The position numbers were made by a program, and so were the translations under genes. The notes under the pieces were generated by a model that saw only the letters and a program-made list of their open reading frames with translations, did not search any database and was not told the DNA's origin. From Ectothiorhodospira sp. BSL-9 (GTDB taxonomy: Bacteria; Pseudomonadota; Gammaproteobacteria; Ectothiorhodospirales; Ectothiorhodospiraceae), in assembly GCF_001632845.1 (NCBI RefSeq), contig NZ_CP011994.1, positions 3,358,001 through 3,422,000 of the forward strand: a stretch of DNA of 64,000 bases. The letters run 5' to 3'. Positions 17,818 through 26,896 of the stretch are shown here, piece by piece (the stretch's first letter is position 1; every line of letters starts with the position of its first letter).

Positions 17818-19026
17818 TCAGGCATAGGCTGGCGCAAACGCCTGTTCGGGATTCTCCACCGGGCCATTCTCACCCCAATACGGCGACATCTTGCGCAAAC
17901 GGGAGACGATCTCCGGCATCACCTGGATCACCCGATCCACCTCCTCCTCCGTATTGAAGCGGGACAACGAAAACCGCACCGACCCATGGGCAGCGGTGTA
18001 GGGAATCCCCATCGCCCGCATCACATGGGAGGGCTCCAGAGAGCCGGAGGTGCAGGCAGAACCGCTGGACGCCGCGATACCCTGATGATTGAGCATGAGC
18101 AGGATGCCTTCGCCCTCAATGTATTCAAAGGCCATGTTCAGCGTGTTGGGCAGGCGGTTGTCCACATCCCCGGTTACAAAGGCATTGGGGATCTGTTCCA
18201 GCAACCCGGCCTCCAGGCGATTTCTCAGGGCGCGCACCCGCTGGCGCTCCTCGTCCAGATGGCTCAAGGCCAGTTCCGCAGCCTTGCCCAGGGCAATGAT
18301 GCCCGGCACGTTCTCCGTGCCGGCACGACGCCCCCGCTCCTGATGCCCACCACGCAGCATTGGCCGGAACCTCAAGCCACGCCGTACATACAACACCCCC
18401 ACACCCTTGGGTGCATGCAGCTTGTGACCCGAGATGGAGAGCATGTCGATGCAGGTGTACTTGAGATCGATGGGCAGCTTGCCCACGGCCTGAACCGCAT
18501 CGGTGTGGAACATCACACCCTTGGCGCGGGCCATCTCGGCCATGCTCTCCACCGGAAACAGGGTGCCCGTCTCGTTATTGGCCCACATCACTGATACCAG
18601 GGCCACCTGATCCGACAACACCTGGCGGTAGTGAGCCAGATCCAGGCGACCCTGACCGTCGACGCCCAGGCGATGGATGGTGTAGCCCTCCTTTTCCAGC
18701 TGCTCGCAGACATTGAGTATCGCCGGATGCTCCACCTCGGTGGTGATGATCTCCCGCCGCTGGGGCTGGGCACGCACGGCGGACAGGATGGCCGTGGAAT
18801 CCGACTCGGTGCCACAGGAGGTAAAGATGATCTCCGAGGCATGTTCGGCCCCCACAAGCGCCTGCACCTGCTCGCGGGCCTGCTTCAGAGCCCGCCCTAC
18901 CTGATCGCCAAAACTGTGCATGGAAGAGGGATTGCCAAACTGCTCGGTCAGAAACGGCAGCATGGCCTCCACCACCAGGGGATCCACGCAGGTGGTGGCG
19001 TTGTTGTCCATGTAGATGGGTTTCAT
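17818..19026 (-). CDS. nifS: cysteine desulfurase NifS
   Basis: 402-residue PLP enzyme mobilising sulfur from cysteine for nitrogenase Fe-S clusters. The PLP Lys is in SISGHKLHAPKG (about residue 202) and the catalytic persulfide Cys is in SSGSACTSGS (about 327). The start MKPIYMDNNATT is canonical. nifU ends 3 bases upstream, forming the usual nifUS pair. Confidence 0.96.
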   Translation of the reverse strand: MKPIYMDNNATTCVDPLVVEAMLPFLTEQFGNPSSMHSFGDQVGRALKQAREQVQALVGAEHASEIIFTSCGTESDSTAILSAVRAQPQRREIITTEVEHPAILNVCEQLEKEGYTIHRLGVDGQGRLDLAHYRQVLSDQVALVSVMWANNETGTLFPVESMAEMARAKGVMFHTDAVQAVGKLPIDLKYTCIDMLSISGHKLHAPKGVGVLYVRRGLRFRPMLRGGHQERGRRAGTENVPGIIALGKAAELALSHLDEERQRVRALRNRLEAGLLEQIPNAFVTGDVDNRLPNTLNMAFEYIEGEGILLMLNHQGIAASSGSACTSGSLEPSHVMRAMGIPYTAAHGSVRFSLSRFNTEEEVDRVIQVMPEIVSRLRKMSPYWGENGPVENPEQAFAPAYA

Positions 19027-19029
19027 CGT

Positions 19030-19701
19030 CTATTCCCCCATGGCCATGACACGCACATTCATGGGAGGCAGGGCCCCGTTGCTGGGCCGCGGTGCCTCGG
19101 TGGCGTGGTTTTCCGGATCAAACGCCTCTCCCTTTTCCGCCAGCACCCGGGTGAGGACTTCCTCGATCCCTTCATGACAGGTGGAGCAACCGCCACCCGC
19201 CTTGGTGTAGCCGGTCACGTCCTGCACCGTGCGCAGGTCATGGGCGCGGATGGTCTGCTCGATCTTCACGGCATCGATGGCGAAGCACTTGCAGATCAGG
19301 GCACCCTCCTCGTGATCATCCTTCCAGACCTCGCCGCGATAATTGGCGATGGCAGCCTGCAGGGCCTCATGGCCCATGACGGAGCAATGCATCTTCTCCG
19401 GGGGCAGGCCACCCAGCGCGTTGGCAATATCCTCGTTGTTGATACGCTCGGCCTCTTCCAGGGTCAGGCCAATGATCATCTCGGTGAGCACCGAACTGGA
19501 GGCCACCGCGGAACCGCAGCCGAAGGTCTGAAAACCCGCCTCCTGAATCACGCTGCTCTCGGGATCCACCTTGAGCGTGAGGCGCAGGGCATCGCCGCAA
19601 CTGATGGAACCCACCTCGCCGGTCGCATTGGCGTCACGCACCATACCGACGTTGCGGGGGTTGAAGAAGTGCTCTTTCACCTTCTCGGAATAATCCCACA
19701 T
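19030..19701 (-). CDS. nifU: NifU scaffold protein lacking the Nfu domain
   Basis: 223-residue Fe-S scaffold for nitrogenase clusters. The IscU-like domain has cysteines in ISCGD, FGCGSA and HCSVMG; the central 2Fe-2S domain has ICKC and GGGCSTC. Canonical NifU (about 310 residues in Azotobacter) ends with an Nfu domain carrying a CxxC motif; this protein stops about 30 residues after the central domain, at VRVMAMGE, and no Nfu-like sequence follows before nifS. No frameshift evidence is seen, since nifS begins 3 bases later. Confidence 0.93.
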   Translation of the reverse strand: MWDYSEKVKEHFFNPRNVGMVRDANATGEVGSISCGDALRLTLKVDPESSVIQEAGFQTFGCGSAVASSSVLTEMIIGLTLEEAERINNEDIANALGGLPPEKMHCSVMGHEALQAAIANYRGEVWKDDHEEGALICKCFAIDAVKIEQTIRAHDLRTVQDVTGYTKAGGGCSTCHEGIEEVLTRVLAEKGEAFDPENHATEAPRPSNGALPPMNVRVMAMGE

Positions 19702-19728
19702 GATCTTGACCCTCCAGGGTGTGTACCG

Positions 19729-20031
19729 TCATACCGCCAGAGCGGCGGGGGCATGGGTGTGACATTTCTTGGGGCAGACCTGAGAGCAGGCCTCGCATCC
19801 AATGCAATCCATGGCATCGGCAAGCCGCATGACCATGGAGGTGTCGTCGGAGAAGCCGTCATCATCGTCGTCTTCGTCGTCGTCCATGTCCCGCTCCACC
19901 AGTTCAAAGCAGTTGCGGGTACAGACCTTGAAACAGCGGCCGCAGCCGATGCAGTTTTCTTCCTTGAGCTCCATGATGAAAGCGGGTGTCCACTGGGTAC
20001 CGCCACGGGTGACGCCGGTAATGGGGTTCAT
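19729..20031 (-). CDS. fdxB: nif-specific ferredoxin III (FdxB)
   Basis: 100-residue dicluster ferredoxin with two 4Fe-4S motifs, CIGCGRCFKVC (about residues 27-37) and CIGCEACSQVC (about 76-86). A very acidic insertion DMDDDEDDDDDGFSDD separates them. It is a likely electron donor in FeMo-co synthesis or nitrogenase function. It lies between the nifX-associated gene and nifU in the same transcript. Confidence 0.92.
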   Translation of the reverse strand: MNPITGVTRGGTQWTPAFIMELKEENCIGCGRCFKVCTRNCFELVERDMDDDEDDDDDGFSDDTSMVMRLADAMDCIGCEACSQVCPKKCHTHAPAALAV

Positions 20032-20088
20032 GGTTCTATGCCTCTTCTCGTATGTCTTATGGTTTTGTGTCTTGTACTGTTTCGGCCA

Positions 20089-20568
20089 TCAAAGACCGGC
20101 CACCTTGGGGTGGTCACCAATAATGTTCAGGGCCACGGACAGGAGCTTGTCGGCTTCGTTCTTCATCTTCGACAGGCTGTCAAAGCCAAAGCGGTGTACG
20201 TCACGCAGGCTCTTGTCCACCACGATCAGCTTGCCCACCGCGATGATCACGCGACCGAAACCCTCGCGATTCAGGCTCATCATGGGCGAGGCCAGGAGCC
20301 CGCACTCGCGTTCAATCATCATGGCCAGGGCGTTGTAGAACACGTGCAGGCGGGCAATGGCGCCCGCGTCGGGATCGCCCACAATGGGTATCTGACGGCG
20401 TTGTTCGGCGGTGAGAATCAGCTGCTCCAGTAGTTGAGCATCGGGTTCGGATTCGCGGGTGCCGTAGGTATCCAGAGCGCGCACCTGACGGATCACCTCC
20501 CGGATGAAATCCGTCTCCAGGATGGGGTCGTCGGTGGCAATGATGGCGGTGGCGGTATCGGTGGTCAT
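20089..20568 (-). CDS. NifX-associated nitrogen fixation protein (DUF269)
   Basis: 159-residue protein of the family that regularly follows nifX. Segments TDFIREVIRQVRALDTYG, FYNALAMMIERE and GRVIIAVGKLIVVDKSLRDVHRFGF are typical. Role in cofactor handling is presumed from linkage. It starts 64 bases after nifX. Confidence 0.92.
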   Translation of the reverse strand: MTTDTATAIIATDDPILETDFIREVIRQVRALDTYGTRESEPDAQLLEQLILTAEQRRQIPIVGDPDAGAIARLHVFYNALAMMIERECGLLASPMMSLNREGFGRVIIAVGKLIVVDKSLRDVHRFGFDSLSKMKNEADKLLSVALNIIGDHPKVAGL

Positions 20569-20632
20569 GGTCGAATTCCTGATCGGATGTTGATGTCATG
20601 CATGGGTAAGGGGCGATGGGCCGGGTGGCTGG

Positions 20633-21136
20633 TCACCCCTCCTCTTCCCAGGGTTCGCTGGCCATGGCGTCAAAGCGACCCGGGTCGCCTTGCTGGCGCT
20701 GGACGGCCTTGGCCATCCAGGGGGGCGGGGTATGCTCTTTCAGGCAGGTCTGCAATTCGCGCAGCAGATCGGAAATGCGCGTTCCATGGGACACCCGCAC
20801 TGGCTGGATATCCAGCGACAGAAGTTGTTTCACAGCCGATGATCCGGCGGCGGTGCAATAGACGGCTGCACACTCCTCAAGGCACTCGAACTTGGCCAGC
20901 AGCTTGTCTTCGCCACCGTCCTGGGCCTGCTCGCCAAACTGAGCCGCCTCCACCAGGTCCGCGCTCTCCTGGGTCAGCCGGTAGATGGCCATCCCCCGGG
21001 CGGACCCGAAATGCTGATCCACGCGGATCATGTCCGTGCTGGCAAAGGCCACCCGAATCGATGCATCACCCTCTTCCATGGCGGCAGACTCAGTGCCAGA
21101 TGGCGTGATCACTTGCAGACGACGCTGTAGTGTCAT
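20633..21136 (-). CDS. nifX: NifX, FeMo-co precursor carrier
   Basis: 167-residue NifX, which binds NifB-co and the VK-cluster between NifB, NifEN and the apo-MoFe protein. The domain core [26 protein letters not shown] (residues 27-52) is clear. The ATG at 21136 has GGAGGAATCGCAGC upstream and the start [10 protein letters not shown] resembles Azotobacter NifX. It overlaps the 3' end of nifN by 47 bases in another frame. The frame's extension to 21361 lies within nifN and is not used. Confidence 0.93.
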   Translation of the reverse strand: MTLQRRLQVITPSGTESAAMEEGDASIRVAFASTDMIRVDQHFGSARGMAIYRLTQESADLVEAAQFGEQAQDGGEDKLLAKFECLEECAAVYCTAAGSSAVKQLLSLDIQPVRVSHGTRISDLLRELQTCLKEHTPPPWMAKAVQRQQGDPGRFDAMASEPWEEEG

Positions 21137-22508
21137 GCTGCGATTCCTCCCAGGTTTGGGCTTCGGGATGGGCGTAGACGGAACGGTACGGCGCCACGTC
21201 ATGGGTTGGGTTCGATAACTGCAGATTGGCCAGATCGAACAGGGCCTGGCGGGCGCCCGTATATCCGATCCAGGTACGCTGGAATCCCCCCAGCCAGTCA
21301 TACTGGGGAAAGCCCGCCCGCAGCAGGGGAATGCCCAGACGTCGGGCTGGCTCCACGCCATGGGTATTGGCGATCAGGCACTGGGCCCCTCCCTCGCCAG
21401 CCAGTTCTTCCAGATCCTGCAGGTCGCCAATCTTGACCTGCTCTGCCGCCACCCGCTCAAGTACCGGTGCCCGGGTGGGCGCCACGGCGGCCACCACCTC
21501 GCCACCGATCTCCCTGACCAGATGTGAAAATCCGTGCAGCAGGTCCGGGTCGGCGGCGATGGCCACACGAGAGAAGCCCAGCATGAAATGGGTATCCAGC
21601 ATGGCGTCCTGAAGGCGGGCACGTTCCCGCTGCAGGCGTGGTGGCACCGGGCGACCACTGAGCCGGGACAGGGTGAGCATGAGCTCATCCGTGGCTTCCA
21701 GGCCCATGAGGCTGTCGAAATGGACATTGGGTACGCCGGTGCGGGCCTCAAGATGCTCCGCTGCGCTGCCCATGGAGGCCCCCATCACCAGGGTGGCGGC
21801 CGACTGGCCCAGCCGATCCAGATGACTCAGCGGTGTCCCACCCGTGGTCAGCGCTGACAGGCGGGCCTCGGACAGATGCCCATCCAGCGAACCGGAGAGA
21901 TCCGGCACCACCAGGGGTTCCAGACCGAAGGCTTCCACCATGTCCTTGAGGCTTTCCACGTCGCCCGGTGTGAGCGCGGCGCCGGCGAGGATATTCACTT
22001 GCCCGGGGGCCTCACCCGCCTGCTTCGACTCGGGTACCCGGTGATCAATCAGGGCCGTGACGGCCAGGGCAAACCCTGTTTCCGCCGATCCGGAAAAGTC
22101 CGGGGTGGACACCGGCACCACGGCCACATCGGCAAATTCCGGATGCTGCTGGCGAAATTCCCGTATCACCCGCTCCACATCAGCGCCCTCGGTTTCCGAA
22201 AGACCGGTGGTGAGCACCCCGATCAGGTCGGGCCGGGACTTGCCACACACGGTGGCCAGACCCTCCATGAGGTTCTCGTCAGCCCCCATGACGGCACTGA
22301 CCTGATCCATGGCGGTGGTCTGCAGGGGGATGGGCTCCCGAAAATGGCGCACCAGAAAGACCTTGGCAAAGGCCGTGCAGCCCTGGGAGCCATGCAGCAT
22401 GGGAATGGCGCGATCCATGCCCAGCATGGCCAGCGCCGCCCCCAGGGGCTGGCTGGCCTTGAGCGGACTGACGGAAAGGGCCTTGTTACGACGAATGATC
22501 CGGGCCAT
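21090..22508 (-). CDS. nifN: nitrogenase cofactor assembly protein NifN
   Basis: 472-residue NifN, partner of NifE in the scaffold on which FeMo-co is built. [20 protein letters not shown] and [22 protein letters not shown] are typical N-terminal blocks with the conserved Cys in GSQGCTAF. nifE ends 1 base upstream. Confidence 0.95.
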   Translation of the reverse strand: MARIIRRNKALSVSPLKASQPLGAALAMLGMDRAIPMLHGSQGCTAFAKVFLVRHFREPIPLQTTAMDQVSAVMGADENLMEGLATVCGKSRPDLIGVLTTGLSETEGADVERVIREFRQQHPEFADVAVVPVSTPDFSGSAETGFALAVTALIDHRVPESKQAGEAPGQVNILAGAALTPGDVESLKDMVEAFGLEPLVVPDLSGSLDGHLSEARLSALTTGGTPLSHLDRLGQSAATLVMGASMGSAAEHLEARTGVPNVHFDSLMGLEATDELMLTLSRLSGRPVPPRLQRERARLQDAMLDTHFMLGFSRVAIAADPDLLHGFSHLVREIGGEVVAAVAPTRAPVLERVAAEQVKIGDLQDLEELAGEGGAQCLIANTHGVEPARRLGIPLLRAGFPQYDWLGGFQRTWIGYTGARQALFDLANLQLSNPTHDVAPYRSVYAHPEAQTWEESQHDTTASSASDHAIWH

Positions 22509-22509
22509 G

Positions 22510-23928
22510 TCAGCGGGCCTCCTGATGGGTGTGGGAGTCCAGGGGCATGCCGGTACTGTCCCAGGGGGCGGGCTGACGCACGTGGGGCCAGATGGGGCTC
22601 TCCAGGGTCAACGCCAGTTGACGGGCCAGCTCCAGCATTCCCTGGTAGCCCGCGTAGGCGGATTCGCGCTCCTGGTTGATATCCAGGAAGGGAATACGGG
22701 CCTTGAGGGCGGTGTACATGTTGCGCCCCCCGGCGATGAGCACGTCCGCCCGGGTTTCCTCGAAGATGCCCAGCAGGGCCTTGGGATTGCCGTCCTCGAT
22801 CATGCGGGCGTCCTCCCCCATGAGTTCGCGGATGCGGGCCTTGTCCTCCTCGGTGGATTTGCGGGTGCCGGTGGCCACCACTTCCATGCCCAGATCCTGA
22901 AGGGCCGAGACCACGGACCAGGATTTCACGCCGCCGGTGTAGAGCAGCACCCGCTTGCCCGCCAGACGTTCCCGCCAGGGGGCCAGTTCGGCACGGATAC
23001 GGGCCTCCTCACGGGCGATGAGCTCTTCGGTGCGCCCCGTGAGGTCCGGGTCGCCCAGCAAGCGGGCGAATTGGCGCAAGGCGTGGGACATGTCGTTGAT
23101 GCCGTAGAAACTGCCCTCGAACCAGGGCGTGCCGTAGCCTTCCTGGAGCTTTCGGGCCACATTGATCATGGCCTTGGAGCACACCATCATGTTGGCTTCA
23201 GCCCGGTGCATGGTCTGCACCTGGTGATAGCGGGCATCCCCGGACAGGGTGCACAGCACGCGCAACCCCAGTTCATCCAGCAGCGGCAGCACATGCCAGA
23301 ACTCGCCGGCGATGTTGTATTCGCCGATCAGGTTGATGTCATGCACCGTGATGCCGGGGCGCTGTGCCGACTCGGGTGGGGGCTCGGGTTCGCGGCTGCC
23401 CACCACCTGCTTGACCATGGACTCGCCAGCGATGCGGTTACCCAGGTTCTTGGAGCCATAAAAGCCTGCGGCGTCCACGAACACCACCGGCACACCCCAA
23501 CGCTCCTGGGCCACCTTGCAGACCGCCTCCACATCGTCACCGATCAGGGCGGGCACGCAGGTGTTGTAGACGAAGACGGCCGGCGGATTGAAGGATTCCA
23601 CCGCCTGACGGATGGAATGCAACAGACGCTTCTCGGAGCGCCCCATGATGACATCCTGCTCCGTGAGGTCGGTGGTCAGGCCCAGGCGGAACAGGTCAGG
23701 CCCTGAGGAGCGGGTACCGCGGTTATCCCAGGAGTTACCCGCGCAGGCGATGGGGCCGTGAACGATGTGGGCCACATCCGCCACCGGCAGCAGGGCGATC
23801 TGGGCCCCATCAAATGCGCATCCCCCGGCCGCGGCCCCGGGCTTGGGGCGGGCGCAACCGGACTTTTCCTTGGTGTTGTGGTCACATGCCGGCTCATCCA
23901 GCAATGCCTTGATGTCCTGTGCCTTCAT
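22510..23928 (-). CDS. nifE: nitrogenase cofactor assembly protein NifE
   Basis: 472-residue NifE, structural homologue of NifD. Cluster ligands lie in [18 protein letters not shown] and [15 protein letters not shown], with [18 protein letters not shown] further on. First gene of nifENX-orf-fdxB-US; the region 23929-24062 upstream carries a sigma-54 promoter, an IHF-like site and a NifA site. Confidence 0.96.
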   Translation of the reverse strand: MKAQDIKALLDEPACDHNTKEKSGCARPKPGAAAGGCAFDGAQIALLPVADVAHIVHGPIACAGNSWDNRGTRSSGPDLFRLGLTTDLTEQDVIMGRSEKRLLHSIRQAVESFNPPAVFVYNTCVPALIGDDVEAVCKVAQERWGVPVVFVDAAGFYGSKNLGNRIAGESMVKQVVGSREPEPPPESAQRPGITVHDINLIGEYNIAGEFWHVLPLLDELGLRVLCTLSGDARYHQVQTMHRAEANMMVCSKAMINVARKLQEGYGTPWFEGSFYGINDMSHALRQFARLLGDPDLTGRTEELIAREEARIRAELAPWRERLAGKRVLLYTGGVKSWSVVSALQDLGMEVVATGTRKSTEEDKARIRELMGEDARMIEDGNPKALLGIFEETRADVLIAGGRNMYTALKARIPFLDINQERESAYAGYQGMLELARQLALTLESPIWPHVRQPAPWDSTGMPLDSHTHQEAR

Positions 23929-23967
23929 TGTCTGCTCCGCTGCGGAATCGGCTTTGCAGGGAGAAAT

Positions 23968-23982
23968 GCAAGACGCGGGCCA
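23968..23982 (-). promoter_or_regulatory. sigma-54 (-24/-12) promoter of nifE
   Basis: Minus strand TGGCCCGCGTCTTGC differs from TGGCACG-N4-TTGC by one base. Transcript start is predicted near 23956, 28 bases before nifE. An IHF-like sequence TTTCAAGTTATTG (one mismatch) at 23984-23996 and AT-rich DNA separate it from the NifA site. Confidence 0.78.
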
Positions 23983-24025
23983 TTTTCAAGTTATTGTTTA
24001 TTAGGTATTTATTTTTTCAATGGCG

Positions 24026-24041
24026 TGTAGGAAAGGCGACA
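24026..24041. promoter_or_regulatory. NifA upstream activator site for nifE
   Basis: TGT-AGGAAAGGCG-ACA is an exact TGT-N10-ACA match about 77 bases upstream of the predicted nifE transcript start. It lies just after the nifY stop codon. Confidence 0.72.
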
Positions 24042-24062
24042 ACGGGGAGGTCAGGCAACAAA

Positions 24063-24773
24063 TCAGCCCTCGCCGAACCGGGCCACTGTCCCCGGCTCCC
24101 GCCCCATCACCTTCGCCAGCCAGGGCGGTGGCGTCCCTTCCAGCACTGCTTGCAGGCGGGCGATCACCTCAGAGGCTGCAGGAGTGTCCGGCAATTTGAT
24201 GGGATGCACGCCCACGCGGATCACCTTGGCTGCCGCCGGGCCGCCAATGCTCTCCACGTACAACAACTGACAATCCGACAGCAGTTGCGCCCGCGCGGCG
24301 TTGCGATCCTCTGCCTTGTCCGCCTCGTCGGTGAAACGGATCTCCACCAGCCGCGCCGCGGCCTGGGACACCTGATAGATCAGAAAACGGGCACAGGAAC
24401 CAAAATGGCCATCCAGTTTGTCGCCGGTATTGGAGGCCAGGGCAATGCGGATGGAGCCGGGCATGTCATCCTCGCCAAGAGACTCCACGGCAGGCAGATC
24501 CGGCTCCACCTCCCGTTCGCCAGACAGATAGCGCACGGCCATTTCCAGACTCTGGCTGTTGCATTCATCCTGCTCGATATCGGGATGGCGGGTGCGTTTG
24601 AGACCCTGCCTGAGATCCTCGACCGTCATCGAGGCCAACGCTTCTTCCTTGATGGGAGCACCGATGCGCTCAATGATGATCTCGAGCAACCGGGGTAGTT
24701 CAATCCCGGGCATGACCTTCTTGGCCAGTGCGATCCGCAGGGCGCATTCACGGTCGAGGATGTCGGTGGACAT
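24063..24773 (-). CDS. nifY: NifY, dinitrogenase cofactor-associated protein
   Basis: 236-residue protein with an N-terminal helical domain (residues 1-90) and a C-terminal NifX/NifB-like domain (about 107-225; SIRIALASNTGDKLDGHFGSCARFLIY). NifY/NafY proteins hold apo-MoFe protein and FeMo-co during insertion. Position after nifT and before nifE matches the Azotobacter order nifHDKTY-ENX. Confidence 0.9.
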   Translation of the reverse strand: MSTDILDRECALRIALAKKVMPGIELPRLLEIIIERIGAPIKEEALASMTVEDLRQGLKRTRHPDIEQDECNSQSLEMAVRYLSGEREVEPDLPAVESLGEDDMPGSIRIALASNTGDKLDGHFGSCARFLIYQVSQAAARLVEIRFTDEADKAEDRNAARAQLLSDCQLLYVESIGGPAAAKVIRVGVHPIKLPDTPAASEVIARLQAVLEGTPPPWLAKVMGREPGTVARFGEG

Positions 24774-24831
24774 GGGGGTACCTCATCTAATGTTTAAATC
24801 GGTGGCAGGCGCGGTCACCCGATCCCTCGGG

Positions 24832-24895
24832 GGCGCATGGCGCCGATGACGCCCATCGGCTGATCCTGGCTGCGGGCACTCCTTCGCGAGCGAAG
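24832..24895. repeat. three short hairpins between nifT and nifY
   Basis: In the 164-base gap 24774-24937, GGCGC-ATG-GCGCC (24832-24844), CCGATG-ACGCC-CATCGG (24843-24859) and CTTCGC-GA-GCGAAG (24882-24895) follow one another. No promoter match was found there. They may protect the nifHDKT transcript or limit nifY expression; this is inferred. Confidence 0.5.
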
Positions 24896-24937
24896 CCCCG
24901 TCTGAGGTGGGTGTGCCGGACGGAGCGTGCCTTGGGC

Positions 24938-25147
24938 TCAGAGGCGCTTGGCGCGCAGGGTGATGGGCAACCGGGGAGCTTCGTCCATGGGTTCCAGGAA
25001 GTAACGGGAGCCGTCAGCCAGAGTGATCTCGCCACCCCAGCGCCCCGGCCCCTCGTGCTCCATGGAAACGATAGCCTCTTCCAGGTCCTTTTTGGGGACG
25101 TAGAAGGACATTCCCGATTCCGTCTTGTTGATCATGACGCTTGGCAT
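24938..25147 (-). CDS. nifT: NifT
   Basis: 69-residue NifT, of unproven function. PSVMINKTESGMSFYVPKKD, GGEITLADGS and the end LPITLRAKRL match the family closely. The ATG at 25147 is chosen from this similarity; the in-frame extension to 25213 runs through a repeat hairpin. Confidence 0.92.
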   Translation of the reverse strand: MPSVMINKTESGMSFYVPKKDLEEAIVSMEHEGPGRWGGEITLADGSRYFLEPMDEAPRLPITLRAKRL

Positions 25148-25173
25148 GGTGTGTTCTCGCTTCGATACAGAAG

Positions 25174-25197
25174 CCCCTCTCCCTTGAGGGAGAGGGG
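25174..25197. repeat. intergenic hairpin repeat between nifK and nifT
   Basis: CCCCTCTCCCT and AGGGAGAGGGG arms, separated by a two-base centre, form a strong stem, followed by GTTGGGGTGAGGGG. This resembles a dispersed intergenic repeat of many proteobacteria. Being just after nifK it could stabilise the nifHDK mRNA. Confidence 0.55.
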
Positions 25198-25218
25198 TTG
25201 GGGTGAGGGGCAAACCTA

Positions 25219-26790
25219 TTACCGCACCAGGTCGTAGCTGTAGTCCGTCACACCCATTTCCTGGGTTTCGTCATCCAGCTGCTCCAGCACCGAGTTCACC
25301 AGGGTGGTGAGGATGTACATGCCGCCCTCATAGCCCAGGGTGGTCATGCGATGCAGATGGTGACGATCGAAGATGGGGAAGCCGATCCGCACCAGCGGCA
25401 CCTTGAACTCCTTGCCCTTGGCCAGGGTGTCGCGCTCAAGGAACTTGCCGTAGGAGTTTCCGATCAGGAAGTCCGGCTTGTCGGTGAACAACAGCGAGCG
25501 CAGGTGCCACAGATCCTTGTTGAAATACACCTCGGACTTGGCGCCGTAAGGGCTTTGGGAGAGCATCTCATCCATGGCCTTCTTCCAGCGCTTGTTGGCA
25601 TGGTTGCACAGGATGTGACGCGGCTCGGCGCCCAGTTCCAGCAGGAAGCGGGTCATGCCCATCACGAAGTCCGCATCCCCGTACAGGGCGTACTTCTTGC
25701 CATGCAACCAGGTGTGGGAGTCGGTCATCATGTCCACCAGGCGGCCCCGCTCCTTCTCCAGAGCGGCGGAGATGGGCTTGCCGGTGATTTCCGAGACCTT
25801 CATCAGAAACTCGTCGGTGCCACTCAGACCCATGGGGATACTGATCTTCGGGGCCTCGTGATGCCAGGTGTTCTTGACGAACTTGCGGGTCTTGTCCAAC
25901 TGCCAGGGCTGCAACAGCAGCGTGTCGTGGGCATTGGGCGCATCCTTGATCTCTGCCTGTGTGGTTCCCCCGGCATACATGCGATATTCACCATCGGCGG
26001 GGGTGTCGAGCACTTCCTCGGGGTCGCACAGCAGGCTGAAGTCCACATCCATGTCCTTCATCATGCGCTTCATTACCCGGTAATTGCCCAGGTAGGTTTC
26101 AAAGCCTGGCACCAGGTTGATCTTGCCGTTCTTGCCCGGCTCCTTGTCTTCCATGTGATTGAGGGTGAAGTAACGGATCGTGCCCTCGAACATGTTGTCC
26201 CAGCCCGTGGTGTGGCTGCCCACAAAGGAAGGCGTGTGGGCGTAGGGCGTGGGGAAATCTTCCTCGATGTACCCTTCCTTCCTGGCGTTACCGATGAAGG
26301 CATTGAGGTCGTCACCGATGACCTCGGCCATGCAGGTGGTGGACACGGAAATCATGTCCGGCTTGTACAGGGCCTTGGCGTTCTGCAGGCCTTCCATGAT
26401 GTTCTTCTGGCCACCGAAGACGGCGGCATCCTCGGTCATGGAGTCGGACACACAGGCGATGGGCTCGCGGAAGTGCCGATTGAAGTAGGTGCGGAAATAG
26501 GCCACGCAACCCTGGGAGCCGTGCACATAGGGCAAGGTCTTCTCAAAACCCAGGGAGCAGAGCACTGCACCCAGGGGCTGGCAGGCCTTGGCCGGATCAA
26601 CGGTGAGGGCTTCGCGCTGGAAGTTGAGTTCCTTGTATTCCTCGGTGGTGGTCCACTCGAAGACCTCACGGATCTTCTCCGGGCTGTGGGCCTCCTCGGA
26701 CGTTTCCCGCTTGCGGGCCAGCACCTGCTGGTAGTCTTCGTCCTGGAACAGGGGGTAACAGGGCTTGATGTTTTCGGGATTCTGGCTCAT
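25219..26790 (-). CDS. nifK: nitrogenase MoFe protein beta chain NifK
   Basis: 523-residue beta subunit of dinitrogenase. P-cluster Cys ligands appear in AKACQPLGAV (about residue 69), HGSQGCVAYFRTYFNRHF (about 94) and STTCMAEVIGDDL (about 152). The C terminus GVTDYSYDLVR is typical of the molybdenum form. nifD ends 106 bases upstream, with a hairpin in the gap. Confidence 0.97.
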   Translation of the reverse strand: MSQNPENIKPCYPLFQDEDYQQVLARKRETSEEAHSPEKIREVFEWTTTEEYKELNFQREALTVDPAKACQPLGAVLCSLGFEKTLPYVHGSQGCVAYFRTYFNRHFREPIACVSDSMTEDAAVFGGQKNIMEGLQNAKALYKPDMISVSTTCMAEVIGDDLNAFIGNARKEGYIEEDFPTPYAHTPSFVGSHTTGWDNMFEGTIRYFTLNHMEDKEPGKNGKINLVPGFETYLGNYRVMKRMMKDMDVDFSLLCDPEEVLDTPADGEYRMYAGGTTQAEIKDAPNAHDTLLLQPWQLDKTRKFVKNTWHHEAPKISIPMGLSGTDEFLMKVSEITGKPISAALEKERGRLVDMMTDSHTWLHGKKYALYGDADFVMGMTRFLLELGAEPRHILCNHANKRWKKAMDEMLSQSPYGAKSEVYFNKDLWHLRSLLFTDKPDFLIGNSYGKFLERDTLAKGKEFKVPLVRIGFPIFDRHHLHRMTTLGYEGGMYILTTLVNSVLEQLDDETQEMGVTDYSYDLVR

Positions 26791-26857
26791 GGTCTCTTCT
26801 CCTGCCGCGCCACCAATCTGTGGACTACGGTCTGGGGAACATCATCAGGTGGTCACC

Positions 26858-26882
26858 GTGGCGCCGGTTGCGTCGGCGCCAC
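26858..26882. repeat. perfect hairpin between nifD and nifK
   Basis: GTGGCGCCG and CGGCGCCAC form a perfect 9-bp stem with a 7-base loop in the 106-base nifD-nifK gap. No T run follows, so an mRNA-processing or stability role is more likely than termination. Confidence 0.6.
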
Positions 26883-26896
26883 GGGCAGGTTTTTCC

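Noticed and set aside
24774-24937. Possible separate sigma-54 promoter for nifY
   Set aside because: No correctly spaced GG/GC pair with flanking consensus was found on the minus strand.
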